From the NCBI GenBank assembly GCA_964525995.1, contig CAZGIM010000011.1:1-64000 (forward strand): a stretch of 64,000 nucleotides of DNA. The letters are read 5' to 3'. Position numbers and translations under genes: made by a program. The DNA is from CAIVAT01 sp964525995. GTDB taxonomy: Bacteria > Bacteroidota > Bacteroidia > Bacteroidales > FEN-979. The notes beneath the pieces were generated by a model. That model was not told where the DNA came from. It did no database searches and was given only the letters and a program-made list of their open reading frames with translations. The stretch's first letter is position 1. Every line of letters begins with the position of its first letter. Positions 31,531 to 40,042 of the stretch are shown piece after piece.

Positions 31531-33297
31531 GTGTTCCACCCGCTTTTTCGTAAAAAGTCGATTGACCGGATCCTCACGGATGCAGGCGTGAATGGCGAAG
31601 GTCAGCAGATGAGGCGGAGCCTGACAGTCGTTGACCTGACAGCCCTTGGAATTGCTGCGGTCATCGGGGCGGGAATTTTCAGCACGATCGGTACGGCTGC
31701 GGCTCAGGGCGGCCCGGCCGTATCGGTTCTCTTTCTCTTTACAGCCATCGCGTGTGCCTTTTCGGCGTTATGTTACGCCCAGTTTGCTTCGGTGATACCC
31801 ATCAGCGGCAGCGCATATACATACGCCTATGCCAGTTTCGGCGAGCTGATCGCCTGGATTATCGGATGGGATCTGATCATGGAGTACGCGATCGGGAATA
31901 TCGCTGTTGCCATTTCCTGGTCCGATTATTTTACCGGCCTGATGGGGGGATTGGGCGTGGAGATACCCGGCTATCTCACGACCGACTATCTTACTGCCGC
32001 CCGGGGCTATCAGTCGGCCATCAGGGAGATCATGGCAGGTACTCCTGTTGCCGGACTGCCTGATCAGGTCAGGATGTGCTATGAGGCCTGGCTCCAGGCG
32101 CCCACTTTCGCGGGTGTCAGGATCATTGCCGATATCCCGGCCTTTTCCATCGTGGTCTTTATCTCCGTTCTGGTCTATATTGGAATCTATGAAACCAAAG
32201 TAGCCGGAAATACCATGGTGCTGATCAAGATCGGAATCCTGCTGCTGATCATCGTCACAGGATCTTTTTATATAAACACCGATAACTGGCATCCCTTTGC
32301 CCCCAATGGGATTTCGGGTGTTATGAAAGGCGTTTCGGCTGTGTTTTTCGCCTATATCGGATTCGACGCCATCTCCACGACGGCTGAGGAGTGCCGCAAC
32401 CCCGGCCGCGACCTTCCCCGGGCCATCATCCTGGCGCTGATTATCACAACCGTATTGTACATCGCTATCAGCCTGGTGTTGACAGGTATGAGCCCTTATA
32501 CCAATCTGGGAGTCGGCGATCCGTTGTCGTATGTTTTTCAGCAGTTGAACATGCCCTGGATCTCGGGCATCGTATCGGTGAGCGCGGTCATTGCCATGGC
32601 CAGCGTACTCCTTGTTTTTCAGGTCGGTCAGCCCCGTATCTGGATGAGCATGAGTCGCGACGGTTTGCTTCCTCCTTCATTTTCGAGGATTCATACCCGG
32701 TTTCGGACTCCTTGGTTCTCAACTATCATCGCCGGCATCCTGGTCGCCATTCCTTCGCTCTTTATGAACCTGACCGAAGTCACCGACCTGACCAGCATCG
32801 GCACCCTCTTTGCCTTCATCCTGGTGTCGGGGGGTGTTCTGATGCTTCAAAAAGACAATGCAGCAAATAACAAGATTCCGGGAATGCTAAAACGGTTTCA
32901 GGTTCCTTACATCAACAGCCGGTTTTATCTTCCATTGATCTGGACAGGAGTACTCATCCTGCTGTTTTACCTGTATCAACAGGATATCCGGTCGTTTTTT
33001 AATGCCCGTACAGCCTCGGCAGGCTCCGTAACTGTTGCATCACCCGTAACGGATCAGCCATCGCTGATTTCCCTGCTCATGCACCATTTCCCGCTCATGA
33101 TCTTCGTCGTGGGCGCCGTTGTTCTGACGGTGGTCGCCGTGATTAAGAGGTTGTCGCTTATTCCGGTACTGGGACTGCTGACCAATTTTTATCTGATGGC
33201 GCAACTCGGGGTCACCAACTGGCTGAGGTTTTTAATTTGGCTCGCCGTAGGACTGACGATTTACTTCGGGTATAGCCGACGACATAGCAGGATATGA
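31531..33297 (+). CDS. APC family amino acid permease
   Basis: 588 residues from a GTG at 31531 (FHPLFRKKSIDRILTDAG, the usual family beginning); a TTG at 31498 would add 11 residues but is upstream of the promoter. The cationic-amino-acid-type APC core is clear: LTVVDLTALGIAAVIGAGIF (first helix, with the GAGIF substrate-binding break), FSALCYAQFASVIPISGSAY, FFAYIGFDAISTTAEECRNP, and twelve or more membrane segments, with extra helices at the C-terminus. It imports or exchanges amino acids in the inner membrane. An isoaspartyl peptidase/asparaginase gene follows 260 bases on, which suits peptide and amino-acid use. Confidence 0.9.
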   Translation: MFHPLFRKKSIDRILTDAGVNGEGQQMRRSLTVVDLTALGIAAVIGAGIFSTIGTAAAQGGPAVSVLFLFTAIACAFSALCYAQFASVIPISGSAYTYAYASFGELIAWIIGWDLIMEYAIGNIAVAISWSDYFTGLMGGLGVEIPGYLTTDYLTAARGYQSAIREIMAGTPVAGLPDQVRMCYEAWLQAPTFAGVRIIADIPAFSIVVFISVLVYIGIYETKVAGNTMVLIKIGILLLIIVTGSFYINTDNWHPFAPNGISGVMKGVSAVFFAYIGFDAISTTAEECRNPGRDLPRAIILALIITTVLYIAISLVLTGMSPYTNLGVGDPLSYVFQQLNMPWISGIVSVSAVIAMASVLLVFQVGQPRIWMSMSRDGLLPPSFSRIHTRFRTPWFSTIIAGILVAIPSLFMNLTEVTDLTSIGTLFAFILVSGGVLMLQKDNAANNKIPGMLKRFQVPYINSRFYLPLIWTGVLILLFYLYQQDIRSFFNARTASAGSVTVASPVTDQPSLISLLMHHFPLMIFVVGAVVLTVVAVIKRLSLIPVLGLLTNFYLMAQLGVTNWLRFLIWLAVGLTIYFGYSRRHSRI

Positions 33298-33299
33298 AT

Positions 33300-33538
33300 T
33301 CGAAATTAGGCAATGGGAATTGAGAATTGGGAATTAGGGAAAAACAGAAATTCGAAATTCAAACCAGGCATTAGACATTGGCCATTTTGGGAAAAAACAA
33401 TAAATCAAAATTCAAAATTCAAAATTCAAAATTCAAAATTCAAAATTAGGAATTAGGAATTAGTGAAAAAGAAAAGATATTAATTTGCATATTAGCATAT
33501 TTTAAATTTTAATTCACTCATTCACTCATTCACTCAAT
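33300..33538 (+). repeat. AATTCAAAATTC and CACTCATT repeat modules
   Basis: From the APC stop: GGCAATGGGAATTGAGAATT and GGCATTAGACATTGGCCATT modules, about six AAAATTC units (33414-33450), GGAATTAGGAATTAGTG, and four ATTCACTC units (33511-33538) ending 22 bases before the GTG start of the asparaginase gene. Confidence 0.7.
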
Positions 33539-33559
33539 TTTTTCAATTTGTCTGCTAAA

Positions 33560-34600
33560 GTGAAAAAAAAGAAAATCCATATTTTGATTTTATCCATTCT
33601 GACAGTTTTAATCACAACCGGTTTAAAGGCGCAGAATCAGGTGAATTCAGGGGTCCGGGAATTGGATTCAAAGGTAAAATGGGCGCTTGTGGTTCACGGG
33701 GGAGCTGGAAATATGGACCCGCGCTCGATGCCGGAAGAAAAGGCGAAAATAATCATGCAAAAAATCGGGGAGGTGCTGAACCAGGGAAGTGCGGTGTTGC
33801 GCGAGGGAGGATCGGCCCTGGATGCGGTTGAGAAGGTGGTCAGGTATCTTGAGGATGAGCCTGAATTCAATGCCGGAAGAGGCGCTGTGTTGAATGCCGG
33901 GGGTGTTCCTGAGATGGATGCCTCCGTAATGGACGGAAAAACCGGGAATGCCGGTGCGGTAGCAGGGGTCAGGCGAATTAAAAACCCGGTCACTGCCGCC
34001 CGCAGGGTCATGGAACAAACCACACATGTAATGCTGATTGGCGAAGGAGCCGAACAGTTTGCCCGGGAACAGGGTCTTGAATTTGCCGATTCGGCCTGGT
34101 TTGTCACGCCGGGCCGCAGGGATGACTGGGAACGATGGAACAGGAAAAAACGGGATATCGGCTGGAACAATACCAGTTCAAATGAGATCAAGGGGACCGT
34201 TGGGGCGGTGGCGCTCGACAGGCACGGGAATCTGGCCGCGGCTACTTCGACGGGAGGGATGACCGGAAAGATGGCGGGCCGGATCGGCGATTCTCCCATC
34301 ATAGGCGCCGGAACCTGGGCCGGCAATAACACCTGTGCTGTCTCGGCTACTGGACACGGCGAATTCTTCATCCGCAATGTCGTGGCTTATGATATCGCAG
34401 CCCGGATGGAGTACCAGGGAGTATCGTTGGAAGAGGCTGCCCGCCGGGTGGTGATGGATAAGCTGGCCGCACAGGGAGGAACTGGAGGCATCATCGGGGT
34501 CGATCACAAGGGAAATATTACCATGACGTTTAATACCTCCGCCATGATCAGGGGTTTCGCGTCATCAAAGGATTCAATGCAGATTAAGATATACAAATAG
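33560..34600 (+). CDS. isoaspartyl peptidase/L-asparaginase (Ntn-hydrolase)
   Basis: 346 residues from the GTG at 33560, which gives a signal peptide (MKKKKIHILILSILTVLITT to KAQ); a TTG at 33548 would add four residues. Seen: WALVVHGGAGN, LREGGSALDAVEKVVRYLED, FNAGRGAVLNAGGVPEMDAS, and the self-cleavage site EIKGTVGAVALD with nucleophile Thr213, then STGGMTGKMAGRIGDSPIIG. The enzyme removes beta-aspartyl residues from peptides and hydrolyses asparagine. The exported form fits periplasmic peptide processing next to the amino-acid permease. Confidence 0.92.
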   Translation: MKKKKIHILILSILTVLITTGLKAQNQVNSGVRELDSKVKWALVVHGGAGNMDPRSMPEEKAKIIMQKIGEVLNQGSAVLREGGSALDAVEKVVRYLEDEPEFNAGRGAVLNAGGVPEMDASVMDGKTGNAGAVAGVRRIKNPVTAARRVMEQTTHVMLIGEGAEQFAREQGLEFADSAWFVTPGRRDDWERWNRKKRDIGWNNTSSNEIKGTVGAVALDRHGNLAAATSTGGMTGKMAGRIGDSPIIGAGTWAGNNTCAVSATGHGEFFIRNVVAYDIAARMEYQGVSLEEAARRVVMDKLAAQGGTGGIIGVDHKGNITMTFNTSAMIRGFASSKDSMQIKIYK

Positions 34601-34684
34601 GTACAATCGTAAATATAAAGTTTGTGCCTGAGCATCCAAAATTTAAACCGACTATTAAACACTCAGTATAAAATCCAGTAGATC

Positions 34685-35467
34685 ATGCAGCCTGATCATC
34701 CGGGATTTAAGGTTTTCATACTCATTATGACGCTGACCCTATTCAGCGCATGCAACGCTGCACAACCCGGAGTTACTGAAATATGGCTGATTAACAATAC
34801 CCATCATGTGTTTCGGATTTATTACCAAGCCGATCCTCCCTGTTCAGGTATTGAAAATTCAGACACTATCACCCATCCTGTCCTGGGTCAACCCGACACC
34901 CTCCTGCCGGGCCGAAGGCTCTGTTTGACCCTTCAGGGCGGCGATCCGGAAGGAATGAACCTGCAACGTTTTATCGACGGTTGTCTGCTCAGGATTCCGG
35001 ATGAGAATGGAACGGACTGGTTTCCCCGAATACGAGACGGTCAAAAGTGGAACCATCTGTCGATTCCGGGTGAAGCGGGGATGAATGTCAGGTTTATCTT
35101 GCTGAATCCCCAGGATGACACCCTGGAGCGGCTTCAGGAATTGGGAATGATCCGGCTGATACGGATCGCCGAAGGGCTGACCTACTTTCTGGTACTGACG
35201 ACGATAGTCGGGTTGATATATCTGAAAATAAGGTACCGTTGGTTTCTGGTACTGGTCGCCCTGATCCTGAACGGTCCGGTGATATTTTATACCGCCGATT
35301 TCGGGTATTTTATCCGGCTGCTCCCGGATCCCTCAATCGTCGCTCCGCGGTGGTTGTTTGAATCAACGAAGTATTTTGTCCGGTTCTCCCTTCCGGTGGG
35401 GACGATGGCCGTCTGGTCATACTTGATTATGCGGCGGTTCAGAAACTCAGGATGGAGATGGGGATAA
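34685..35467 (+). CDS. uncharacterised lipoprotein-like membrane protein
   Basis: 260 residues, not recognised. The N-terminus is a signal with lipobox-like LTLFSACNA. Residues about 25-150 form an extracytoplasmic beta-rich region (TEIWLINNTHHVFRIYY, GGDPEGMNLQRFIDG). The C-terminal part has about three membrane segments (YFLVLTTIVGLIYLKI, FLVLVALILNGPVIFY, VGTMAVWSYLIM). A lipidated or cleaved exodomain plus membrane anchor is likely. It follows the asparaginase gene by 84 bases on the same strand and may be co-transcribed. No function proposed. Confidence 0.6.
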   Translation: MQPDHPGFKVFILIMTLTLFSACNAAQPGVTEIWLINNTHHVFRIYYQADPPCSGIENSDTITHPVLGQPDTLLPGRRLCLTLQGGDPEGMNLQRFIDGCLLRIPDENGTDWFPRIRDGQKWNHLSIPGEAGMNVRFILLNPQDDTLERLQELGMIRLIRIAEGLTYFLVLTTIVGLIYLKIRYRWFLVLVALILNGPVIFYTADFGYFIRLLPDPSIVAPRWLFESTKYFVRFSLPVGTMAVWSYLIMRRFRNSGWRWG

Positions 35468-35477
35468 ATCTTAAAAG

Positions 35478-35969
35478 TCACTGATTATCATACTGTTGAA
35501 CTTCGTTATTTACGTACTCGATGACGACGCCGGCCTGCAAAAACATGGTTTCTGATTCGGCGCCGTCGTGATATTTCCGTTCGCATACCACACGTACAAT
35601 TCCGCAGTTGATGATGAGCATGGCGCAGGTACGGCACGGTGTCATCCGGCAATACAGGGTGGCTCCTTCAAGTGGAATGCCGAGCCGGGCTGCCTGGCAG
35701 ATGGCGTTTTGTTCGGCATGAACCGTGCGCATACAGTGCTGCGTGATCCGGTCGTCCTCGTGCAGCACCTTCTTCAACAGATGGCCCACATCATCGCAAT
35801 GCGGTAATCCGCGGGGAGAACCTACATATCCGGTAACCAGGATCTGCTTGTCGCGGGCGATGACACAACCACTCCTGCCACGGTCGCAGGTGGCCCGTTT
35901 TGAAACGGTACGCGCCACCTCCATGAAGTACTCATCCCAGGAGGGACGGAAATAAGGTTTATCTTCCAT
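35478..35969 (-). CDS. dCMP deaminase family protein
   Basis: 163 residues, zinc cytidine/deoxycytidylate deaminase fold: RPSWDEYFMEVARTVSKRAT at the start, zinc site HAE (His84, Glu86) and PCRTC (Cys112, Cys115). The RPSWDEYFM start is typical of ComEB/dCMP deaminases, which make dUMP for thymidylate synthesis. The gene follows the P-loop kinase gene by 14 bases on the same strand. In yeast Dcd1 and in phage-defence AvcD a P-loop domain and a deaminase are fused in the same order. Here they are separate proteins. Confidence 0.9.
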   Translation of the reverse strand: MEDKPYFRPSWDEYFMEVARTVSKRATCDRGRSGCVIARDKQILVTGYVGSPRGLPHCDDVGHLLKKVLHEDDRITQHCMRTVHAEQNAICQAARLGIPLEGATLYCRMTPCRTCAMLIINCGIVRVVCERKYHDGAESETMFLQAGVVIEYVNNEVQQYDNQ

Positions 35970-35983
35970 AATTTCCTGGTTTT

Positions 35984-36553
35984 TTATTTGGTTTGATGCG
36001 ACATGATGGTTTCCAACGCTTTTTCTACCGATTTAAACAACTCCTCTTTTGTTGTGTTGTTCCTGAATACAAAATCTGCCTGTTCGATACAGGCTTGAAG
36101 GTTCTGGACGTGTGGATCGGTGGTTCCGGTCTCGCGGGCCTCATTTTCAACAAAAGTTTTGAATGATATCCGGTCGGTCTCTGACCGGCGAAGCAGGATC
36201 CGCCGGTACCTGATCTGGGGATCGGCATCAACGGCAAAAAGAAAAAACGTTCCTTTTTCCCGGAGTGAGGCGATCTCGCCGGGGGTCCGGATACTTTCGA
36301 TGATGCAGTTCCTGCCGGATCGCTGAGCCTGGTAAAACAGCTGGTCGGTTACATACGAAGGTCCGTTGGCGGTGCGGAGATCATTGGCCAGGGTAAACAT
36401 GCTGTCGCGGTTCTCGGGCATCTTCCTGCGGCGGATCTCTTCGAGGAGCCAGGCACGTACCGAGTAATGTACAAATCCTTTTTCACCGGTGAGGTATTCG
36501 ACAATGGTACCTTTCCCTGCGCCAAGAGTTCCTGTTATACCAATGATCAGCAT
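35984..36553 (-). CDS. P-loop nucleotide kinase-like ATPase
   Basis: 189 residues. Walker A is GTLGAGKGT (residues 8-16), then a lid-like region and FLFAVDADPQIRYRRILLRR, as in dephospho-CoA/adenylate/dNMP kinases. It lacks the exact CoaE motifs, so I call it a kinase-like protein, possibly a deoxynucleotide kinase or a regulatory P-loop domain for the adjacent dCMP deaminase (14-base gap, same direction). Its sequence style (MLIIGITGT, ending in a helical tail) matches the N-terminal half of fused P-loop deaminases. Confidence 0.75.
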   Translation of the reverse strand: MLIIGITGTLGAGKGTIVEYLTGEKGFVHYSVRAWLLEEIRRRKMPENRDSMFTLANDLRTANGPSYVTDQLFYQAQRSGRNCIIESIRTPGEIASLREKGTFFLFAVDADPQIRYRRILLRRSETDRISFKTFVENEARETGTTDPHVQNLQACIEQADFVFRNNTTKEELFKSVEKALETIMSHQTK

Positions 36554-36584
36554 CAGAGATTATGTTATGCGTACAAAGGTCAAA

Positions 36585-36611
36585 CTTTTCGTCAAACTCT
36601 TCGTCCGCAGG
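36585..36611 (+). repeat. short TCTTCGTC array at the LOG-gene stop
   Basis: CTTTTCGTCAAACTCTTCGT and GTCCGCAGG end exactly before the stop codon (TTA, 36612-36614) of the minus-strand LOG-family gene. Only the terminal module of the composite repeat is present. Confidence 0.6.
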
Positions 36612-37205
36612 TTATATCTTTCCCTCTTTTAACCGTTCGATCCATTTGTGTGCAGTAACAGGCTGATAGTTTTCGAGAAGGGTTAACAGCCGGGAAGCAT
36701 CATTACTAACCTGCAGCATATTCCGGTGTTCCGGCCGCAGGAACTGCTCTTCCACTGCCCGGTCGAGCATGGCCAGAAGGGGATCGAAATACCCTCCGAG
36801 GTTGAATAATGCGATGGGTTTACGGATTATTCCCAACTGATTCCATGTCAGCACCTCGAAGATCTCGTCGAAGGTGCCAAAGGCCCCGGGAAGCGCAATG
36901 AATGCATCCGAAAGGTCAGCCATCATGGCTTTCCGCTCCTGCATCCCTTCCACGATATGCATATCGGAAAGGTTTTGATGTGCAACCTCCTTTTCCACCA
37001 GTGAACGGGGCATCACGCCAATCACCCTTCCTCCGCCTTCCAGCACCGAATCGGCAAGGACGCGCATCAATCCCACGTTGGCTCCTCCATAAACCAGGGT
37101 GATATTCCGGTTCAGAAGGATCCGGGCTAATCGTTGTGCTCCACTGGCATATACCGGACTGGTCCCGAGGCTCGAACCACAGAAAACACAAATTTTTTTA
37201 ATCAT
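36612..37205 (-). CDS. LOG family/TIGR00730 Rossmann-fold protein
   Basis: 197 residues: KICVFCGSSLGTSPVY at the start, VYGGANVGLMRVLADSVLEG, and the active site ALPGAFGTFDEIFEVLTWNQ. LOG proteins release cytokinin bases or other adenine bases from nucleoside 5'-monophosphates; many bacterial members are general nucleotide phosphoribohydrolases. The signature is usually PGGxGTxxE. Here the second glycine is alanine (PGAFGTFDE), which may be tolerated. The start overlaps the end of the M20 gene by eight bases, so the two are probably translated together. Confidence 0.88.
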   Translation of the reverse strand: MIKKICVFCGSSLGTSPVYASGAQRLARILLNRNITLVYGGANVGLMRVLADSVLEGGGRVIGVMPRSLVEKEVAHQNLSDMHIVEGMQERKAMMADLSDAFIALPGAFGTFDEIFEVLTWNQLGIIRKPIALFNLGGYFDPLLAMLDRAVEEQFLRPEHRNMLQVSNDASRLLTLLENYQPVTAHKWIERLKEGKI

Positions 37206-38349
37206 TTAACAAATCCTGGATAAGTCCGTAAAATATCCTGATCCCGGTTTCGAGGATCTCATCCGGGAAGTCGTAGTACCATGTGTGCAAATCCGAATGG
37301 TTTTCGCCGGCTCCCAGTCCGAACAAGGCACCCGGAAACTGACTTGTGAAATGGCCGAAATCTTCTGACCAGCGAAGGGGTTCCTCCAGTTCAACGACCG
37401 CCAATCCGTGTCGTAAGGCTACAGCTCTTACGGCCTCTATTGCCCCGGCATGGTTAACAGTAGCCGGGAAGGGCTCATACCGTTTGATCTCTTCTTCGAG
37501 ATAATAACGTGTCGAAATCCGCTCCGTCAGCTTTAAGATATCTTCCCGCAACCGGTTGAGATCGCCTGTATCAACCGCTCTGATCGTCAGCCCGATCTCA
37601 GCGGTACCGGGAATGGTCCCGAAACCAAACCGGCCGATTTTGGAATAGGTGACCGATAATTGGAGGAAATCTTTGTACCTCTTTGACAGGGTGGTCAGTT
37701 TTGGAAGTTTGTCTAACAATTCCATTATCGCAGGTAGGGGGCTTATCCCCTGGTCAGGATAAGCGGCATGCGAGGCATGGCCCTTGAGCCGGATCAGAAT
37801 TCCTTCGGATGCAATGGCAAACGTCCCGTTCCTGACCATGATTGCATTTCTGGGGTAGCCGGGCAGGTTGTGCAGGGCAAAAACATAGTCGGGGTTGATG
37901 GAACGGAATTTGGGATCTTTTAACACGGCAAGGGCTCCTTTGCCTGTCTCCTCCGCGGGTTGAAAGAGCAGAATGACCCTGCCACTGCGCAGGGGATGGT
38001 TGGAGATCATCAGCGACAACCCGGCTAAGATGGCCATGTGGCCATCGTGACCACATTTGTGCGACAGCGATTTCCGGTCGGAAAGGTAGGGAATGTCAAT
38101 GTCCTCCTCGATGGGTAACGCATCCATATCGGCCCTGAACAGGAGTGTTTTCCCTGGTTTCTTCCCTTCAAAGATAATTGCAAGGCCGGTTTTGCCGATT
38201 TTTTCGATAATCTGATCGGACTTGACCCGTGAATGAAAGTCCAGCAGCAACCGGGCCGTCTTTTGTTCCTGGCCCGAGAGCTCAGGATTATGGTGTAGCT
38301 CTTTACGCAGGTTAATCAATTCGGGAAGCAGTTCGGTGAGTGATTTCAT
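37198..38349 (-). CDS. M20 family amidohydrolase/aminoacylase
   Basis: 383 residues from the ATG at 38349 (MKSLTELLPELINLRKELHH); an upstream ATG at 38406 would add 19 atypical residues. Motifs: HHNPELSGQE, FRADMDALPIEED, SHKCGHDGHMAILAGL (metal site), LLFQPAEETGKGAL and GHASHAAYPDQGI in the dimerisation domain. These are di-zinc N-acyl-amino-acid hydrolases (hippurate hydrolase/aminoacylase type). The C-terminus (LGAGENHSDLHTWYYDFPDE) is complete. It is coupled to the LOG gene by overlap and divergent from manA. Confidence 0.9.
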   Translation of the reverse strand: MKSLTELLPELINLRKELHHNPELSGQEQKTARLLLDFHSRVKSDQIIEKIGKTGLAIIFEGKKPGKTLLFRADMDALPIEEDIDIPYLSDRKSLSHKCGHDGHMAILAGLSLMISNHPLRSGRVILLFQPAEETGKGALAVLKDPKFRSINPDYVFALHNLPGYPRNAIMVRNGTFAIASEGILIRLKGHASHAAYPDQGISPLPAIMELLDKLPKLTTLSKRYKDFLQLSVTYSKIGRFGFGTIPGTAEIGLTIRAVDTGDLNRLREDILKLTERISTRYYLEEEIKRYEPFPATVNHAGAIEAVRAVALRHGLAVVELEEPLRWSEDFGHFTSQFPGALFGLGAGENHSDLHTWYYDFPDEILETGIRIFYGLIQDLLND

Positions 38350-38406
38350 TCTTGTGTCGGATTGGGATTTGATTTTAACAACCTGACAGGTTCCGTGAAG
38401 ATTCAC

Positions 38407-38414
38407 TATTTTTG
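38407..38414 (+). promoter_or_regulatory. TATTTTTG -7 element upstream of manA
   Basis: Exact TAnnTTTG, 60 bases before the manA ATG, in the divergent spacer. Confidence 0.35.
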
Positions 38415-38474
38415 TATCATCATACGTGTCAAAGATAACAAATATCCCGGCTCCCTGACCTTAAATTCTCGACT

Positions 38475-39449
38475 ATGTTATATCCTCTGAAGTTTAAACC
38501 TGTTTTTTTCGAGAAGATATGGGGCGGCCAGAAAATCCATACCGTTTTGGGGCTTGATTTCTCACCCTTACCCAATTGCGGCGAGGTTTGGGCGCTTTCC
38601 GGAGTCCCCGGGAACCAGTCGAAGATCGTTAATGGGTTCCTGAAAGGCAATGAACTCAATGAAATTTTAGAGGTTTATATGGATGAACTGGTGGGCGACG
38701 CGGTTTTCGAAAGATATGGCAACGAGTTCCCGCTCCTCATCAAATTCATCGATGCCAATCAATATCTTTCGATCCAGGTACATCCCGACGATATCCTGGC
38801 AAAAAAAAGGAATATTGGCCACGGAAAGACAGAGATGTGGTACATTCTGGACGCTGAACCGGGGACAAGCCTGATCCGCGGATTTTCGAGGGATGTCACT
38901 CCCGGGATATATCTTGAATATCTTAAAAAGAAGAAATTGGAGGAGATCCTGCAGGTTGAACCGGTCAACCGGGGAGACTGTTTTTATATACCCGCCGGGA
39001 CGGTTCATGCTTTGGGCCCCGGTATCCTTCTTGCAGAGATACAGCAAACTTCCGATATCACTTACCGGATTTACGATTGGGATCGTGTGGATGACCAGGG
39101 AAAATCGCGTGAACTCCACCTCGATCTGGCGCTTGATGCCATCGATTTCAGGAGATACCGGCCCGGAGATGGGGAACGACCCACCGGCGACCGGAATTAC
39201 AGGAAACTGGTCACTGGTCCCTATTTCAAGACCAGCCTCGTGCAACTGGAACCCGGGAGTGAAAAAGAGTATTCCGACAACGATTCCTGCCTGATCTTCA
39301 TCGGGACCGGAGGCGCCTGTACCCTGACAGCCGAAGAGCATCGTGTAGGGCTGAAAACGGGAGAGGTAGTCCTGATACCCGCGGTGATCGATCAATTTAC
39401 CATAACATCCGAAAGTAAGTCCACCCTCCTCGAGGTTCGTGTTGTATAA
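38475..39449 (+). CDS. manA: mannose-6-phosphate isomerase, class I
   Basis: 324 residues, cupin-fold type I phosphomannose isomerase, interconverting mannose 6-phosphate and fructose 6-phosphate. Seen: FFEKIWGGQKIHTVLGLD, GEVWALSGVPGN, LLIKFIDANQYLSIQVHPDD (zinc His), GKTEMWYILDAEPGTSLIRG, FYIPAGTVHALGPGILLAEI and QQTSDITYRIYDWDRVD. The length matches the short Bacillus-type ManA. It feeds GDP-mannose and polysaccharide synthesis. It is followed closely by the tlpA-like gene, which has its own promoter starting at the manA stop. Confidence 0.93.
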   Translation: MLYPLKFKPVFFEKIWGGQKIHTVLGLDFSPLPNCGEVWALSGVPGNQSKIVNGFLKGNELNEILEVYMDELVGDAVFERYGNEFPLLIKFIDANQYLSIQVHPDDILAKKRNIGHGKTEMWYILDAEPGTSLIRGFSRDVTPGIYLEYLKKKKLEEILQVEPVNRGDCFYIPAGTVHALGPGILLAEIQQTSDITYRIYDWDRVDDQGKSRELHLDLALDAIDFRRYRPGDGERPTGDRNYRKLVTGPYFKTSLVQLEPGSEKEYSDNDSCLIFIGTGGACTLTAEEHRVGLKTGEVVLIPAVIDQFTITSESKSTLLEVRVV

Positions 39450-39454
39450 ATAGT

Positions 39455-39462
39455 TACTTTTG
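39455..39462 (+). promoter_or_regulatory. TACTTTTG -7 element of the tlpA-like gene
   Basis: Exact TAnnTTTG, 23 bases before the ATG at 39486. It supports that start over the ATG at 39462, which overlaps the element. Confidence 0.45.
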
Positions 39463-39485
39463 TGATTTCATTAACACTCCCATTC

Positions 39486-40004
39486 ATGAACAGAATTTCA
39501 GTAATCATGCTCTTTCTGGTGATCTCTGCGGCTGTGCACGCTCAGAATGTTTTCACCTACAAAAAACTACCGTCGGTGAACATCAAAGACCTGAAGGGAC
39601 AGCCTTTCAGCACCGACAACATTACCAACGATGGTAAACCGATCATTGTAAGCTTCTGGGCAACCTGGTGCAAGCCCTGCGTCAGAGAACTTACCACCAT
39701 TGCAGATGTGTATGACGATTGGGTAAAGGAGACCGGCGTAAAACTCGTGGCGGTATCGATCGATGATTCGCGGTCGGTTCCGCTGGTGGCTCCCATGATT
39801 AATGGTAAAGGATGGGAATATCAGGTACTGCTTGATCCGAATAGCGATTTTAAAAGGGCCATGAATGTGGTGACCGTTCCCCAAACCTTCCTGTTGAACG
39901 GGAAGGGTGAGGTCGTGTGGCAACATACCACCTTTGCCGAAGGAGATGAACTCCAACTGATTGACCTGGTCAGAAAAGTGATCCGGGGAGAAGAAATTAA
40001 ATAG
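39486..40004 (+). CDS. TlpA family thiol-disulfide oxidoreductase
   Basis: 172 residues from the ATG at 39486 (MNRISVIMLFLVISAAVHAQ signal peptide). Thioredoxin-fold domain with SFWATWCKPCVREL (Cys62, Cys65), AVSIDDSRSVPL and VPQTFLLNGKGEVVW. It is a periplasmic reductase of disulfides. It heads a three-gene unit with a DUF6029 barrel protein (38-base gap) and an Omp28-type protein that carries its own CPNC motif, which suggests a linked redox or folding role at the outer membrane (inference). Confidence 0.9.
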   Translation: MNRISVIMLFLVISAAVHAQNVFTYKKLPSVNIKDLKGQPFSTDNITNDGKPIIVSFWATWCKPCVRELTTIADVYDDWVKETGVKLVAVSIDDSRSVPLVAPMINGKGWEYQVLLDPNSDFKRAMNVVTVPQTFLLNGKGEVVWQHTTFAEGDELQLIDLVRKVIRGEEIK

Positions 40005-40042
40005 CCATCTCCCATTTTGAGCAACCATAAAATCAGAAAACC

